A stretch of 64,000 bases of DNA from Micromonospora phaseoli (GCF_900109115.1 NZ_FNYV01000007.1:186001-250000); one strand, 5' to 3'; counted from the stretch's first letter, positions 7,576 through 15,861 are shown. The notes: a model not told the origin generated them from the sequence alone. Program-made: numbers and translations.

Positions 7576-9336
7576 CTACACCACGTTTCTGCCTACCTCA
7601 CTCATTAGACGCTCCGCCAGGTCCTCCAACGGGAGATCGGTGCGCTCGGCGCTCGCCCGGTCACGCAGCTCGACGTACCCCTGCGCCAGTCGGCGTCCGA
7701 TGACGACGGTGCGTGGGATGCCGATCAGCTCGGCGTCGGTGAACTTCACCCCGGCGGACACCCCGGCGCGGTCGTCGACCAGCACCCGCAGGCCGGCGGC
7801 GGCCAGCCGGGTACCGAGGTCGAGCGCCACGTCCACCTGCGGACCCTTGCCGGCGGCCACCAGGTGCACGTCGGCCGGGGCGACCGAGGCCGGCCATACC
7901 AGTCCCTGCTCGTCGTGGTGCTGTTCGGCGATCGCCGCCACCGCCCGGGAGACCCCGATGCCGTAGCAGCCCATGGTCGGACGGACCGGCTTGCCCTGTG
8001 GGCCGAGCACGTCGACGGCGAAGGCGTCGGTGTAGCGGCGGCCAAGCTGAAATATGTGTCCGATCTCGATGCCTCGGCGCATGGTCAGCCGGCCGGTGAC
8101 GCAGGCCGGACAGGGATCACCGGGCCGCACCTCGGCGGCCTCGACCGTGCCGCCGGGAGTGAAGTCCCGGCCGCACACCACGTTGGTGGCGTGCCGGCCC
8201 GGCTCGTTCGCGCCGGTCAGCCAGGCGGTACCCGGCACGACCCGGGGGTCGACCAGATAGCGCACGCCGAGCTTGTCGAAGACCTGCGGCCCGAGGTACC
8301 CGCGGACCAGTTCGGGGTGTTCGTGCCAGGCGTCGAAGACGTCCACGGTGGCCGGCGCCAGCGCGGCGGCCAACCGCTTCAGGTCCACCTCCCGATCGCC
8401 GGGTACCCCGATCACCAGCAACTCGGCCGTCTCGGCGGCGGGCCGGCGAACGGTCAGCACCACGTTCTTCAGGGTGTCGGCGGCCGTCCAGTCGTCCCGG
8501 CCGGCGAGCCGGCGGGCGTTGGCGAGCGCGACCAGGCTGGCGATGGTCGGCGTCTCGGGGGTGTCGTGCACCTCGGTCGCCGGTCGGGCCTGCGGGTCGC
8601 CGGCCGCCGGGGCGGGCGTGGTGACCGCCTCGGTGTTGGCGGCGTAGTCGCAGTCGGTGCACCCCACGTAGGTGTCCTCACCGACCGGTGTGGTGGCCAG
8701 GAACTCCTCCGACGCCGAACCGCCCATCGCTCCTGACATCGCGTGCACCACGGTGTAGTCCAGGCCCAGCCGGTCGAAGATCCGCCGGTAGCCGTCCCGG
8801 TGCCGTTCGTACGCCGCCCGCAGGCCCGCCTCGTCCAGGTCGAAGGAGTACGCGTCCTTCATCAGGAACTCGCGTCCGCGCAGCAGCCCGGCGCGGGGCC
8901 GGGCCTCGTCGCGGAACTTGGTCTGGATCTGGAACAACGTCACCGGAAAATCGCGGTACGAGGTGAACAGATCCTTCACCAGCAGCGCGGCCAACTCCTC
9001 GTGGGTGGGCGCGAGCAGATGCTCGGCCCCCCGCCGATCGGCCAGGGTGAAGATGTCATCGCCGTACTCCGTCCACCGGCCACTGGTGCGGTACGGCTCG
9101 GCCGGCAGCAGCGCCGGGAAGTGCACCTCCTGGTCGCCGATCGCGGTCATCTCGGCCCGGATGATCTCGCTGATCCGGTCCAGCACCAGCCTGCCCAGCG
9201 GCAGCCAGGTGTAGCCGCCCGGCGCGGCCCGGCGGATGTAGCCGGCGCGCAGCAGCAGCCGATGGCTCGGCACCTCCGCGTCGGCCGGGTCCTCGCGCAG
9301 CGTCCGGATCAGCGATGTCGACATCCGCAGCAGCAT
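7576..9336 (-). CDS. proS: Prolyl-tRNA synthetase (bacterial type with insertion/editing domain)
   Basis: 586 residues. The N-terminus (MLLRMSTSLIRTLREDPADA) and LLLRAGYIRRAAPGGYTWLPLG match bacterial ProRS. Class II motif 2 is near FQIQTKFRDEARPRAGLLRGREFLMKDAYSF. The INS editing domain fills the middle (about 225-400), motif 3 lies in CYGIGVSRAVAAIAEQ, and a C-terminal anticodon-binding domain follows. It charges tRNA-Pro in the cytoplasm. The start at 9336 fits the family; the frame extends upstream only through the repeat element. Confidence 0.97.
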   Translation of the reverse strand: MLLRMSTSLIRTLREDPADAEVPSHRLLLRAGYIRRAAPGGYTWLPLGRLVLDRISEIIRAEMTAIGDQEVHFPALLPAEPYRTSGRWTEYGDDIFTLADRRGAEHLLAPTHEELAALLVKDLFTSYRDFPVTLFQIQTKFRDEARPRAGLLRGREFLMKDAYSFDLDEAGLRAAYERHRDGYRRIFDRLGLDYTVVHAMSGAMGGSASEEFLATTPVGEDTYVGCTDCDYAANTEAVTTPAPAAGDPQARPATEVHDTPETPTIASLVALANARRLAGRDDWTAADTLKNVVLTVRRPAAETAELLVIGVPGDREVDLKRLAAALAPATVDVFDAWHEHPELVRGYLGPQVFDKLGVRYLVDPRVVPGTAWLTGANEPGRHATNVVCGRDFTPGGTVEAAEVRPGDPCPACVTGRLTMRRGIEIGHIFQLGRRYTDAFAVDVLGPQGKPVRPTMGCYGIGVSRAVAAIAEQHHDEQGLVWPASVAPADVHLVAAGKGPQVDVALDLGTRLAAAGLRVLVDDRAGVSAGVKFTDAELIGIPRTVVIGRRLAQGYVELRDRASAERTDLPLEDLAERLMSEVGRNVV

Positions 9337-9378
9337 TGGCGCAGCGTACGACCGACGATTGCCGGTAGGCGAACGAAA

Positions 9379-9431
9379 AAGGAAGGGGCCCTTGTTAACG
9401 CCTCCGGTAGAGCAGGGGCCCCCTCTTAACA
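9379..9431 (-). repeat. Interspersed GTTAAC/GGGGCCC repeat, copy 2 (inverted)
   Basis: Complement of the copy-1 pattern: the second half-unit reads AAGGAAGGGGCCCTTGTTAA on the plus strand and the first ends CCCCCTCTTAAC. It is followed by a short direct repeat of CCTCTTAACACCGCA. It sits between the divergent proS and HAD hydrolase genes, in their promoter region. Confidence 0.85.
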
Positions 9432-9481
9432 CCGCACCTCTTAACACCGCACCCGGAGCGGGATTACGCGAGGATGGGCGC

Positions 9482-10249
9482 ATGATGCGGGCGGCTGGTG
9501 GACTGTTGCTGGATTTTGGCGGGGTGCTGGCGGATGCGCCGGCGGGCGGGGCGGCGACTCCGGAGATGGTGCGGCGGGTCGCTGAGGTGGTCGGTGGGGA
9601 GGTGTCCGAGGAGCGGATCACCGCCGATCTGATCGAGGGCGCGCGGGCGTACTCGCTGTGGCGGGACGAGATCAGCGCCTCGGCGGAGCCGATCGAGCTG
9701 CCGCACAACCGGGTGTGGGCCGACTTCGTCACCCATGGCTGGCCCGAGGCGGCGCGGGCCGCCGTCGAGCGGGAGGCGACTCCCCTGGCGTACGCCTGGA
9801 CGTGGCGCATCGAATGGGAGGTGCGCCCCGGCATCCCCGAGGCCCTCCGGGTAGCCGCCGACGCGGGAGTGCCGATGGCGGTGGTCAGCAACACCTTTTG
9901 CGGTGCTGCCCATCGTGACTTCCTCGCCGCCGCCGGGCTCTCCGGGCTCTTCGAGGCCGAGTTCTACAGCGACGAGACGGGGCTGCGTAAACCCAATCCG
10001 CGCTTTGCGCAGCTGGCCGCCGAGGCGATCGGCGTACCGATCGGGGAGTGCTGGTTCGTCGGGGACAGCCTGCACCGGGACGTCGCCTGTGCCCGGCGGG
10101 CCGGCACCGGGGCGGCCATCCTGATGCGCTCGCCCCGCACCGACCGGGAACCGGAGCACCCCGAGGTGTCGCCGGATGCCCGGATCGAGGACGGGCATGG
10201 GCTGCTCGACCTGCTCCGCCGCAGCCAGGTGGCGGACCGGGCAGGTTGA
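9482..10249 (+). CDS. HAD-family hydrolase (subfamily IA)
   Basis: 255 residues with haloacid-dehalogenase motifs. Motif I is LLLDFGGVLADAP (nucleophile D11; second Asp replaced by Gly, as in several HAD-IA proteins). Motif II is VVSNT, motif III is the Lys in GLRKPNPRF, and motif IV is CWFVGDSLHRDV. Likely a phosphatase for a small metabolite. ATG 9482 follows GCGAGGATGGGCGC; a second ATG follows at once. Confidence 0.88.
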   Translation: MMRAAGGLLLDFGGVLADAPAGGAATPEMVRRVAEVVGGEVSEERITADLIEGARAYSLWRDEISASAEPIELPHNRVWADFVTHGWPEAARAAVEREATPLAYAWTWRIEWEVRPGIPEALRVAADAGVPMAVVSNTFCGAAHRDFLAAAGLSGLFEAEFYSDETGLRKPNPRFAQLAAEAIGVPIGECWFVGDSLHRDVACARRAGTGAAILMRSPRTDREPEHPEVSPDARIEDGHGLLDLLRRSQVADRAG

Positions 10250-10367
10250 CGGCGCATCCTAAGCAGCTGACGCCCGGGCAACTCGTCCTTGGCGGAACCG
10301 CTGCCGGTGCGCATCGCGACGCCCTACGGTCCGGGGGAACCACCCGCCGAGCGCAAGGAGCAGACCG

Positions 10368-11264
10368 TTGTTCGATGACGTGCGGCAGATCGACGCCGGT
10401 GTCCTCGACGTCGGATACGTCGACACCGGTCCACCGGACGGTCCGGTCGTGCTGCTGCTGCACGGTTGGCCGTACGACATCCACAGCTTCGCCGCCGCGA
10501 CACCGCTGCTGACGGCGGCCGGGCACCGGGTGCTGGTCCCGTACGCCCGGGGGTACGGGAGCACCCGGTTCCGATCCGCCGACGCGGTGCGCAACGGTCA
10601 ACCGGCTGCCCTGGCGGTCGACGCCATCGCGTTCCTGGACGCTCTCGGGATCGAGCAGGCGACGCTGGCCGGGTTCGACTGGGGAGCCAGGACGGCGGAC
10701 ATCGTGGCCGCGCTCTGGCCGGAGCGCTGCCGGGGCCTGGTCGCGGTGAGCGGCTACCTGATCGACGGCCAGGCGTCCGGCGGGATACCGCTGCCCCCCG
10801 TGGCCGAGCACGCCTGGTGGTACCAGTTCTACTTCGCCACCGATCGCGGCCGGGAAGGCTACGCGAGGAACACGTACGACTTCGCCAAGCTGATCTGGCG
10901 GACGGCCTCGCCGAAGTGGGATTTCGACGACGCCACCTTCGATCGCAGCGCCGCCGCGTTCGACAACCCGGATCACGTCGACATCGTGATCCACAACTAC
11001 CGGTGGCGGCTGGGCCTCGCCGACGGCGAGCCGGCTTTTGCGGACCTGGAGGACAAGCTGGCCGACAAGCCGACCATCACGGTGCCGACGATCAGCCTCG
11101 AAGGGGACGCCAACGGGGCGCCGCACCTGGAGCCCGCGGTCTACGCCAAGCAGTTCACCGGCCCGTACGAGCACCGCACGGTCAGCGGCGGGGTGGGGCA
11201 CAACCTGCCGCAGGAGGCCCCGCAGGAGTTCGTCGACGCGGTGCTGACGGTGGCGTCGCGCTGA
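10368..11264 (+). CDS. Alpha/beta hydrolase (epoxide hydrolase/haloalkane dehalogenase-like)
   Basis: 298 residues. The oxyanion-hole motif HGWPYDIHSF lies near residue 28, the nucleophile elbow GFDWGARTADI gives an Asp nucleophile near residue 103, and the catalytic His lies in GVGHNLPQEAPQEF near the C-terminus. An Asp nucleophile points to epoxide hydrolase or dehalogenase chemistry rather than esterase. The start is an unusual TTG at 10368, supported by AAGGAG 8 bases upstream. It is convergent with the DUF397 gene, with a hairpin between. Confidence 0.87.
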   Translation: MFDDVRQIDAGVLDVGYVDTGPPDGPVVLLLHGWPYDIHSFAAATPLLTAAGHRVLVPYARGYGSTRFRSADAVRNGQPAALAVDAIAFLDALGIEQATLAGFDWGARTADIVAALWPERCRGLVAVSGYLIDGQASGGIPLPPVAEHAWWYQFYFATDRGREGYARNTYDFAKLIWRTASPKWDFDDATFDRSAAAFDNPDHVDIVIHNYRWRLGLADGEPAFADLEDKLADKPTITVPTISLEGDANGAPHLEPAVYAKQFTGPYEHRTVSGGVGHNLPQEAPQEFVDAVLTVASR

Positions 11265-11289
11265 CCCCGGGTATGCGCGCCCGGGTCAG
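11263..11289. terminator. Hairpin between convergent genes
   Basis: Arms TGACCCCGGG (11263-11272) and CCCGGGTCA (11281-11289) with a short loop and one bulged C. It overlaps the stop codons of both convergent genes, so it can serve both strands. No U tract. Confidence 0.6.
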
Positions 11290-11474
11290 CGGCGCTTGGC
11301 GTGTTCGACGAAGGAGCGCCAGGCGGGCGGGGCGAAGGCGAGCGCCGGGCCGGTGGCGTCCTTGCTGTTGCGTACGCCGACCACACCGGGCAGGTTGTCG
11401 GCCACCTCGACGCATTCGCTGGTGCCGCTGCGGGTGGACTTGCGCCAGGTCGCGCCGGTCAGATCGTGGACCAT
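11286..11474 (-). CDS. DUF397 domain protein
   Basis: 62 residues with the DUF397 signature: ATWRKSTRSGTSECVEVADN, VGVRNSKDATGPALAFAP and AWRSFVEHAK. These small proteins are encoded next to XRE/DUF5753 regulators throughout actinomycetes. The well-studied Streptomyces bldB and whiJ loci are of this type, where the small partner antagonises the regulator. It overlaps the end of the upstream XRE gene by 16 bases, so translation is coupled. Confidence 0.9.
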   Translation of the reverse strand: MVHDLTGATWRKSTRSGTSECVEVADNLPGVVGVRNSKDATGPALAFAPPAWRSFVEHAKRR

Positions 11475-12271
11475 GACTCCATCACTTCCTTCATCAGCAG
11501 CTCGGACTGTCCCTTGGGGAGGGCCACGCTGCGGATGCCCTCCCATCTCGATAGCAGCGTAGCGATTTCGTCGGCCCTGTCGATGGTCGCGCCGCCGACC
11601 TGGTTCTCCAGGTAACCGACCCAGTCGCCCTCGGCCCCCCGAGCCAGGGTGAGTGGGCCGTCGAGTCCGACATGGACGCTGGCCTCGACCGGGATGATGT
11701 GGATCAGCACACCGCCGCGCTTCACGCAGTCGAGCAGGTGCCCGATCTGCTGCGTCATGATGCCCCGGAAGCTCTCGTCGGCCCGACGTAGCGTGGCCTC
11801 CTCGATCACCGCGATCAGGATCGGCGGGTTGTTCGGCCGGGTCAGGATCGCCTGCCGGTCCATCCGCACCGCCAGCCGCCGCTCCACCTCGTCGTCGCTG
11901 AACATGTCGTCGGCGCGGATCATTGCGCGGGCGTAGTGCTCGGTCTGGAGCAGCCCGGGGACCAGCGTCGGGTGGTAGCAGCGCAGCTGTTGAGCGACGC
12001 GTTCGGCGTCCAGCCAGGGCCGTAGGAAGTGCGGCTGGCCGTGCAGTTCGGCGATGCGCAGCAGCCCGAGCAGGAGGCCGTCGCTGTTGAGCACCTCGTC
12101 GGCCCGCTTGAGGAAGAGCCGATCGTACGGGCGCTGCCCCAGCTCGATCGCGGAGATCTGCGAGCCGGAGAAGTGCACCTGCTTGCCGAAATCTTCCTGG
12201 GTCAGCTCGGCGGCCAGTCGCAGTCGGCGCAGCTGCGCCCGGATCAGCTCGGCGGTCGGCTCGGATTCCAC
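11459..12271 (-). CDS. XRE-family regulator with DUF5753 sensor domain (WhiJ-like)
   Basis: 270 residues. The helix-turn-helix at about 8-65 (RLAAELTQEDFGKQVHFSGSQISAIE) is followed by a DUF5753 domain from about 90 to the end, with LVPGLLQTEHYARAMI and IHIIPVEASVHVGLDGPLTLA. GTG at 12271 follows GGAGG at short spacing. Partner of the overlapping DUF397 gene. Family members regulate development or antibiotic genes in Streptomyces; the target here is unknown. Confidence 0.9.
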   Translation of the reverse strand: MESEPTAELIRAQLRRLRLAAELTQEDFGKQVHFSGSQISAIELGQRPYDRLFLKRADEVLNSDGLLLGLLRIAELHGQPHFLRPWLDAERVAQQLRCYHPTLVPGLLQTEHYARAMIRADDMFSDDEVERRLAVRMDRQAILTRPNNPPILIAVIEEATLRRADESFRGIMTQQIGHLLDCVKRGGVLIHIIPVEASVHVGLDGPLTLARGAEGDWVGYLENQVGGATIDRADEIATLLSRWEGIRSVALPKGQSELLMKEVMESWSTI

Positions 12272-12372
12272 AACGCCTCCACGATCTCCTCGGCTGCTCG
12301 GATGGCTTCCCGGCCCCGATCGGCATCGCCACGACCAGCATGAATGCCTTCCGACAGTAGTCGTGCGGTCAC
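12244..12372 (-). CDS. Possible 42-aa leader ORF overlapping the XRE start
   Basis: A short frame from GTG 12372, preceded by an AGGTGA-like site, encodes a strongly helical charged peptide (ARLLSEGIHAGRG then EAIRAAEEIVEAL). It overlaps the first 28 bases of the XRE gene in another frame. Composition is protein-like (Ala/Glu/Arg helix), but it could be chance in high-GC DNA. If real, it would be translationally coupled to the regulator. Confidence 0.35.
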   Translation of the reverse strand: MTARLLSEGIHAGRGDADRGREAIRAAEEIVEALWNPSRPPS

Positions 12373-12488
12373 CAAACTGTCACCTGGCGGTCCTGCTCCC
12401 ATCCATCGGGGACGGGGTGGGGCTGCGCCGGGGCCGTCCCGCACTCCCCCTGGGGGGCGGCCCCTCCCTTTCGCCGCAGGAGGTGGAG

Positions 12489-12923
12489 ATGCCCGACCCG
12501 AACCAGCCACCCGTACCGCGTCCTGATGCGGCCGTGCCGCCGGTCGTACCGTCTCATGGTCGGGCGGTCGGAATGCCGGTGCCGCGTCGCGGACCGGCGG
12601 CCGAGCGGCCCCGGCGTCACCCGCTGGACGGCCCGCAGCATCTGCCGCTACGCCCACTGTGGTTGTGCCGCGCCTGCGGGCTGACCTGGCCATGCGCCGA
12701 GGCGCGGCTGCTGCTCCGCGTCGAGTACGACAACCGCCGGCTGGACCTGGCTGTCTACCTGTCCGGGCTGTACTACGAGGCGACCCACGACCTGTTCCGG
12801 CTGGACCCGGAGGGCGGCCCAACCCCACGCGAGCTGTTCCAGCGGTTCGTGGCGTGGGGTCCGTACCGTCGCCCGGCGCTCGCCCTGCCGCCGGCGTGCA
12901 CCGGCCGCTGCCGCACAGCCTGA
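12489..12923 (+). CDS. Conserved actinobacterial hypothetical protein with CxxCxxxxxC motif
   Basis: 144 residues. ATG 12489 follows GCAGGAGGTGGAG, a strong site. The first 50 residues are Pro/Arg-rich. The conserved part begins LWLCRACGLTWPCAEARLLL, with three Cys in a small zinc-ribbon-like spacing. It continues with YLSGLYYEATHDLFRL and PRELFQRFVAWGP. I recall relatives in Streptomyces and Micromonospora near XRE/DUF397 loci, sometimes labelled flavin reductase without visible support. Function unknown. It is divergent from the XRE gene. Confidence 0.75.
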   Translation: MPDPNQPPVPRPDAAVPPVVPSHGRAVGMPVPRRGPAAERPRRHPLDGPQHLPLRPLWLCRACGLTWPCAEARLLLRVEYDNRRLDLAVYLSGLYYEATHDLFRLDPEGGPTPRELFQRFVAWGPYRRPALALPPACTGRCRTA

Positions 12924-12968
12924 CCCGGAGCGGGCTCGGGGCCGCCCGGAGCGGATCAGGCTGTGCGG
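12911..12968. terminator. Long hairpin between convergent genes, overlapping the stop codon of the plus-strand gene
   Basis: Perfect 13-bp arms CCGCACAGCCTGA (12911-12923) and TCAGGCTGTGCGG (12956-12968) around a 32-base GC-rich loop. The left arm encodes the last four codons and the TGA of the plus-strand gene. Confidence 0.75.
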
Positions 12969-12978
12969 GAAGGACAGC

Positions 12979-14199
12979 TCAGGAAGCGGTTGTGTCGTCA
13001 CCGGAGACGAACGCGACCGATCGGCGGCGTCGGGCGAGCAGCAGCACGATGCCCGCCGCGACGATGGCGAGACCGGCTCCGGCGAGCGGCCCGGCCTGCG
13101 GCCCGGTGACCGGCAAACCACCCCCGCCGCCGTCTCCGTCGTCTGCGGTTACGGCGACCACGACGGCGAATCCGTCCTGGTTGTCGCTGGCGTCGACGTC
13201 GGCTGCCGGTACGGCTACGGCGTTCGCCGGCAGCACCGTCCGCTGCGGACCGGAGCGGGCGTCGACGTCGCTGGTCAGGCCCTCGACCTGCACCATTCCG
13301 CCGGTCAGGGTGACCGGTGCCTTGATGTCGGCCGGCACCGTCACCAGGTTGTGCAGCTCGACGGCCGAGTGGATGCTGTCGTTCGGGTCGGTGTCCTGGT
13401 CGGCCGGTACGAGCGCGAGTGAGTCGTAGGTGCAGACCGCCGACCGTCCGTCGTCGTCGATCGCGCACTCCTGTGGGGGCCGGGTGAACGTCACGCCCTC
13501 GGGCAGCCGCACAGTGGCGGTGACACCGCTGACCGCCTTGCGGCCCTGGTTGACGATCCGGTACCGCACCGCGCCCGTCTCACCCGGGTTCAACGTTCCG
13601 GTGGATTCGAGCTGGCCGCTCGCACCGGTGCGCACAGACTGCTTCACGTCCGGCGCCACCACCGACAGGTCGGCTGCGGTGTCGTCGACGAAGGCGAGCG
13701 TGAACTCTTTTCTCTCGGTGACTTCCGTCGTGCGGTCACCCCAGGTCAGGCCGACCTCGATCACGACCCTGCCTTCGAAGGGCTCCGGCGTCCCCCGGAC
13801 GTTGATGGCGACTGGAATGTCCGCCGTTCCGCCGGGTGCCGGCAGCAACTCCGACCGCCAGTCCTTCGTGATGCTGCAGTACCAGCTTCCGCTGTCGCCG
13901 TCACAGTCGCCGGAGGCACCCCGTTCCTCCCAGTCGAGGGAGGCCTTGTCGGACCAGTCCGGTGGTTCGATGGGCCGGACCCGGAACAGGACCTCGGTCG
14001 GGGTCTGGTCGGCCAGGTTTGTCACCTTCAGGTGAGCCGTTTTCTTCCTGATCCCCACCGGAACCGTCGTGCCGGTCAGCTCGAAGGTGAACGCCGGATC
14101 CGGATCCACCGCCGAGGCTGGAGCGGAGGGGACAGCGATCCCGGCGAGAAGCAGTGCGGCAACGGCTGCCCGCGACAGCCAGCGACGACCAATGGCCAC
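12979..14199 (-). CDS. Secreted cell-wall-anchored protein with LPVTG sorting signal
   Basis: 406 residues. The signal peptide (GRRWLSRAAVAALLLAGIAV...ASA) ends near residue 30. Two or three beta-sandwich segments follow, with the DUF11-like NPGETGAVRYRIVNQGRKAVSGVTATV near residues 205-235. A Gly/Asp linker precedes LPVTG at 362-366, then a hydrophobic helix and an RRRR tail with a 15-residue extension. The four Cys look paired (DCDGDSGSWYC; CAIDDDGRSAVC). GTG 14199 follows AAGGA. Anchoring would need a sortase; a class E sortase is encoded at 57-59 kb. Confidence 0.88.
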   Translation of the reverse strand: MAIGRRWLSRAAVAALLLAGIAVPSAPASAVDPDPAFTFELTGTTVPVGIRKKTAHLKVTNLADQTPTEVLFRVRPIEPPDWSDKASLDWEERGASGDCDGDSGSWYCSITKDWRSELLPAPGGTADIPVAINVRGTPEPFEGRVVIEVGLTWGDRTTEVTERKEFTLAFVDDTAADLSVVAPDVKQSVRTGASGQLESTGTLNPGETGAVRYRIVNQGRKAVSGVTATVRLPEGVTFTRPPQECAIDDDGRSAVCTYDSLALVPADQDTDPNDSIHSAVELHNLVTVPADIKAPVTLTGGMVQVEGLTSDVDARSGPQRTVLPANAVAVPAADVDASDNQDGFAVVVAVTADDGDGGGGGLPVTGPQAGPLAGAGLAIVAAGIVLLLARRRRSVAFVSGDDTTAS

Positions 14200-14272
14200 A
14201 GCAGAATCCTTCGGGTCAGCGGGGTGTGTGGTTCAGGACACTACTCGTGACGGGCCCGCTGCGTTGTCCCGC

Positions 14273-14959
14273 TCACCCGGAGCGGGCCAGCCGGAAACCC
14301 ACGTCGTCGACGGCGAACGTCGGGTGGCTGCGGCGGCGTACCGAGGCGCGGCAACTCCAGTGCTCGTCGAACCAGCCGCCGCCACGCAGCACCCGGTAGC
14401 TGCCGTAGACCTCCGCGTCGTAGACGTCCCAGCACCAGTCCCACACGTTGCCCAACATGTCGTACAGGCCCCAGGCGTTCGGCTGTCGTCCGCCCACCTC
14501 GTGCGGGCGTCCGCCGGAGTTGTCGCGGTACCAGGCGATCTCGTCGAGCGGCCCGTATCGCGGTCCGGTGGTGCCGGCCCGGCAGGCGTACTCCCATTCG
14601 GCCTCGGTGGGCAGCCGGTACCCGTCGGCGGCGTCGTCCCACCGGACGGCCTCGCCGTTCTCGATGTCTTTCGCGTCGAGCCGGTAGGCAGGCCGTAGCC
14701 CTTCCAACTGCGAGCGGGCGTTGCAGAAGCGGATCGCGTCCCACCAGGAGACGCTCTCGACCGGCAGTCGATCACCGCGCGCCGCGCTGGGTCGCGCGTC
14801 GGTGACCAGCGCGTACTCCGCCTGGGTCACCGCAAAGGCGGCGATCTGGTACGCCTCGACCTCGACCGACCACCGACGCTGGGTACGCCGATCCGACAGC
14901 GTCACCCGTCCCGGCGGAATTGAGATCATCACACTGGCAGTGTGGATGACCTCCGACAC
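14273..14959 (-). CDS. SUMF1/formylglycine-generating-enzyme-like domain protein
   Basis: 228 residues made almost wholly of one SUMF1 (C-lectin-like) domain: MISIPPGRVTL, PVESVSWWDAIRFCNARS, YRLPTEAEWEYACRAG, GLYDMLGNVWDWCWD and VLRGGGWFDEHWSCRASVRRRSHP, ending VGFRLARSG. True FGE needs two active-site Cys in the last block. Only one (WSC) is seen, so sulfatase activation is doubtful; many such domains are structural or act in other oxidations. GTG 14959 is the annotated start; ATG 14929 would begin exactly at the domain. It lies 73 bases downstream of nothing on its strand and upstream of the LPVTG gene's promoter. Confidence 0.8.
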   Translation of the reverse strand: MSEVIHTASVMISIPPGRVTLSDRRTQRRWSVEVEAYQIAAFAVTQAEYALVTDARPSAARGDRLPVESVSWWDAIRFCNARSQLEGLRPAYRLDAKDIENGEAVRWDDAADGYRLPTEAEWEYACRAGTTGPRYGPLDEIAWYRDNSGGRPHEVGGRQPNAWGLYDMLGNVWDWCWDVYDAEVYGSYRVLRGGGWFDEHWSCRASVRRRSHPTFAVDDVGFRLARSG

Positions 14960-15010
14960 GTTCCCGGCTGCGGGGCAGACCGGTGAGCGGGCGCGGTGCC
15001 AGACTTCCGG

Positions 15011-15066
15011 GTGTTAAGAGGGGGCCCCGCTACTACCGCAGGCGTTAACAAGGTGCCCCTCCTTAC
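15011..15066 (+). repeat. Interspersed GTTAAC/GGGGCCC repeat, copy 3
   Basis: First half-unit GTGTTAAGAGGGGGCCCCGC and second half-unit GTTAACAAGGTGCCCCTCCT, with the same spacing as copy 1. It ends 8 bases before the AAGGAG site of the GDSL hydrolase, so the element lies in the 5' leader. Confidence 0.9.
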
Positions 15067-15081
15067 TCCGAAGGAGTCGCA

Positions 15082-15861
15082 GTGCGCTGGCGCAGTTTCG
15101 TCGCGGTCGGGGACAGCTTCACTGAGGGCCTGGACGACGCCTATCCGGACGGCAGTTTCCGGGGCTGGGCGGATCTGGTCGCCACCAGGCTGGCCGCCGA
15201 GGTGGGCCCCGACTTCGCGTACGCCAACCTGGCCATCCGGGGCCGGACCTTTCCGAGCGTGCTGGCCGAGCAGGTGCCGGCCGCGCTGGCGATGAAGCCC
15301 GACCTGATCAGTTTCGCGGCGGGCGGTAACGACGTGCTGCGCCGCAGCTTCGACCCGGAGGCCCTGGTCAGCCGCTATGACAAGGTGATCGGCCGGCTGC
15401 GCGGGTGCGGCGCCGACGTGGTGCTGTTCCGGTTCGCCGACCTGATGGCACGGCTGCCCGGTCAGCGGCTGATCGCTCCCCGGGTCGCCCTGCTCAACCG
15501 CGCCGTCGGAGAGACCGCCGAGCGGCACGGCGCGATCATGGTCGACCTGTACGCCGACGACACGTACCTCAACCCGATGCTGTGGAGCACCGACCGGCTG
15601 CATCTCTCGCCGGCCGGGCACCGCCGCGTCGCCGGCCAGGTGCTCAGCGCGCTCGGCGTCGGCTGCGACGAGGAGTGGCTGCTGGTGCCGCCGAACCCGG
15701 AGCCCACCGCGTGGCTGTCGGCGCGCACGGCCGACCTGCGCTGGGCCGGCCAACACCTGGCCCCCTGGATCAAGCGCCGCCTCACCGGCCGCTCATCCGG
15801 CGACACCCGCACCGCCAAGCGCCCCACCCTCACCCCGCTCCCACCCTCCCCACCGCGTTGA
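15082..15861 (+). CDS. SGNH/GDSL-family hydrolase
   Basis: 259 residues. Block I is FVAVGDSFTEGLDD (nucleophile Ser12). The Gly of block II lies in NLAIRGRTF, block III is AAGGNDVLR, and the Asp-His pair of block V is STDRLHLSPAGHRRVA. Cytoplasmic esterase/lipase family; no signal peptide is visible. GTG 15082 follows GAAGGAG. The C-terminal 50 residues are basic and Pro-rich. Its TGA stop is the TTGA of the palindrome at 15858. Confidence 0.9.
   Translation: MRWRSFVAVGDSFTEGLDDAYPDGSFRGWADLVATRLAAEVGPDFAYANLAIRGRTFPSVLAEQVPAALAMKPDLISFAAGGNDVLRRSFDPEALVSRYDKVIGRLRGCGADVVLFRFADLMARLPGQRLIAPRVALLNRAVGETAERHGAIMVDLYADDTYLNPMLWSTDRLHLSPAGHRRVAGQVLSALGVGCDEEWLLVPPNPEPTAWLSARTADLRWAGQHLAPWIKRRLTGRSSGDTRTAKRPTLTPLPPSPPR

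Noticed and set aside
7576..9894. A 772-residue version of prolyl-tRNA synthetase
   Set aside because: The extra 186 residues are translated from the repeat element and the antisense of the HAD gene; homologues start at the 9336 ATG.
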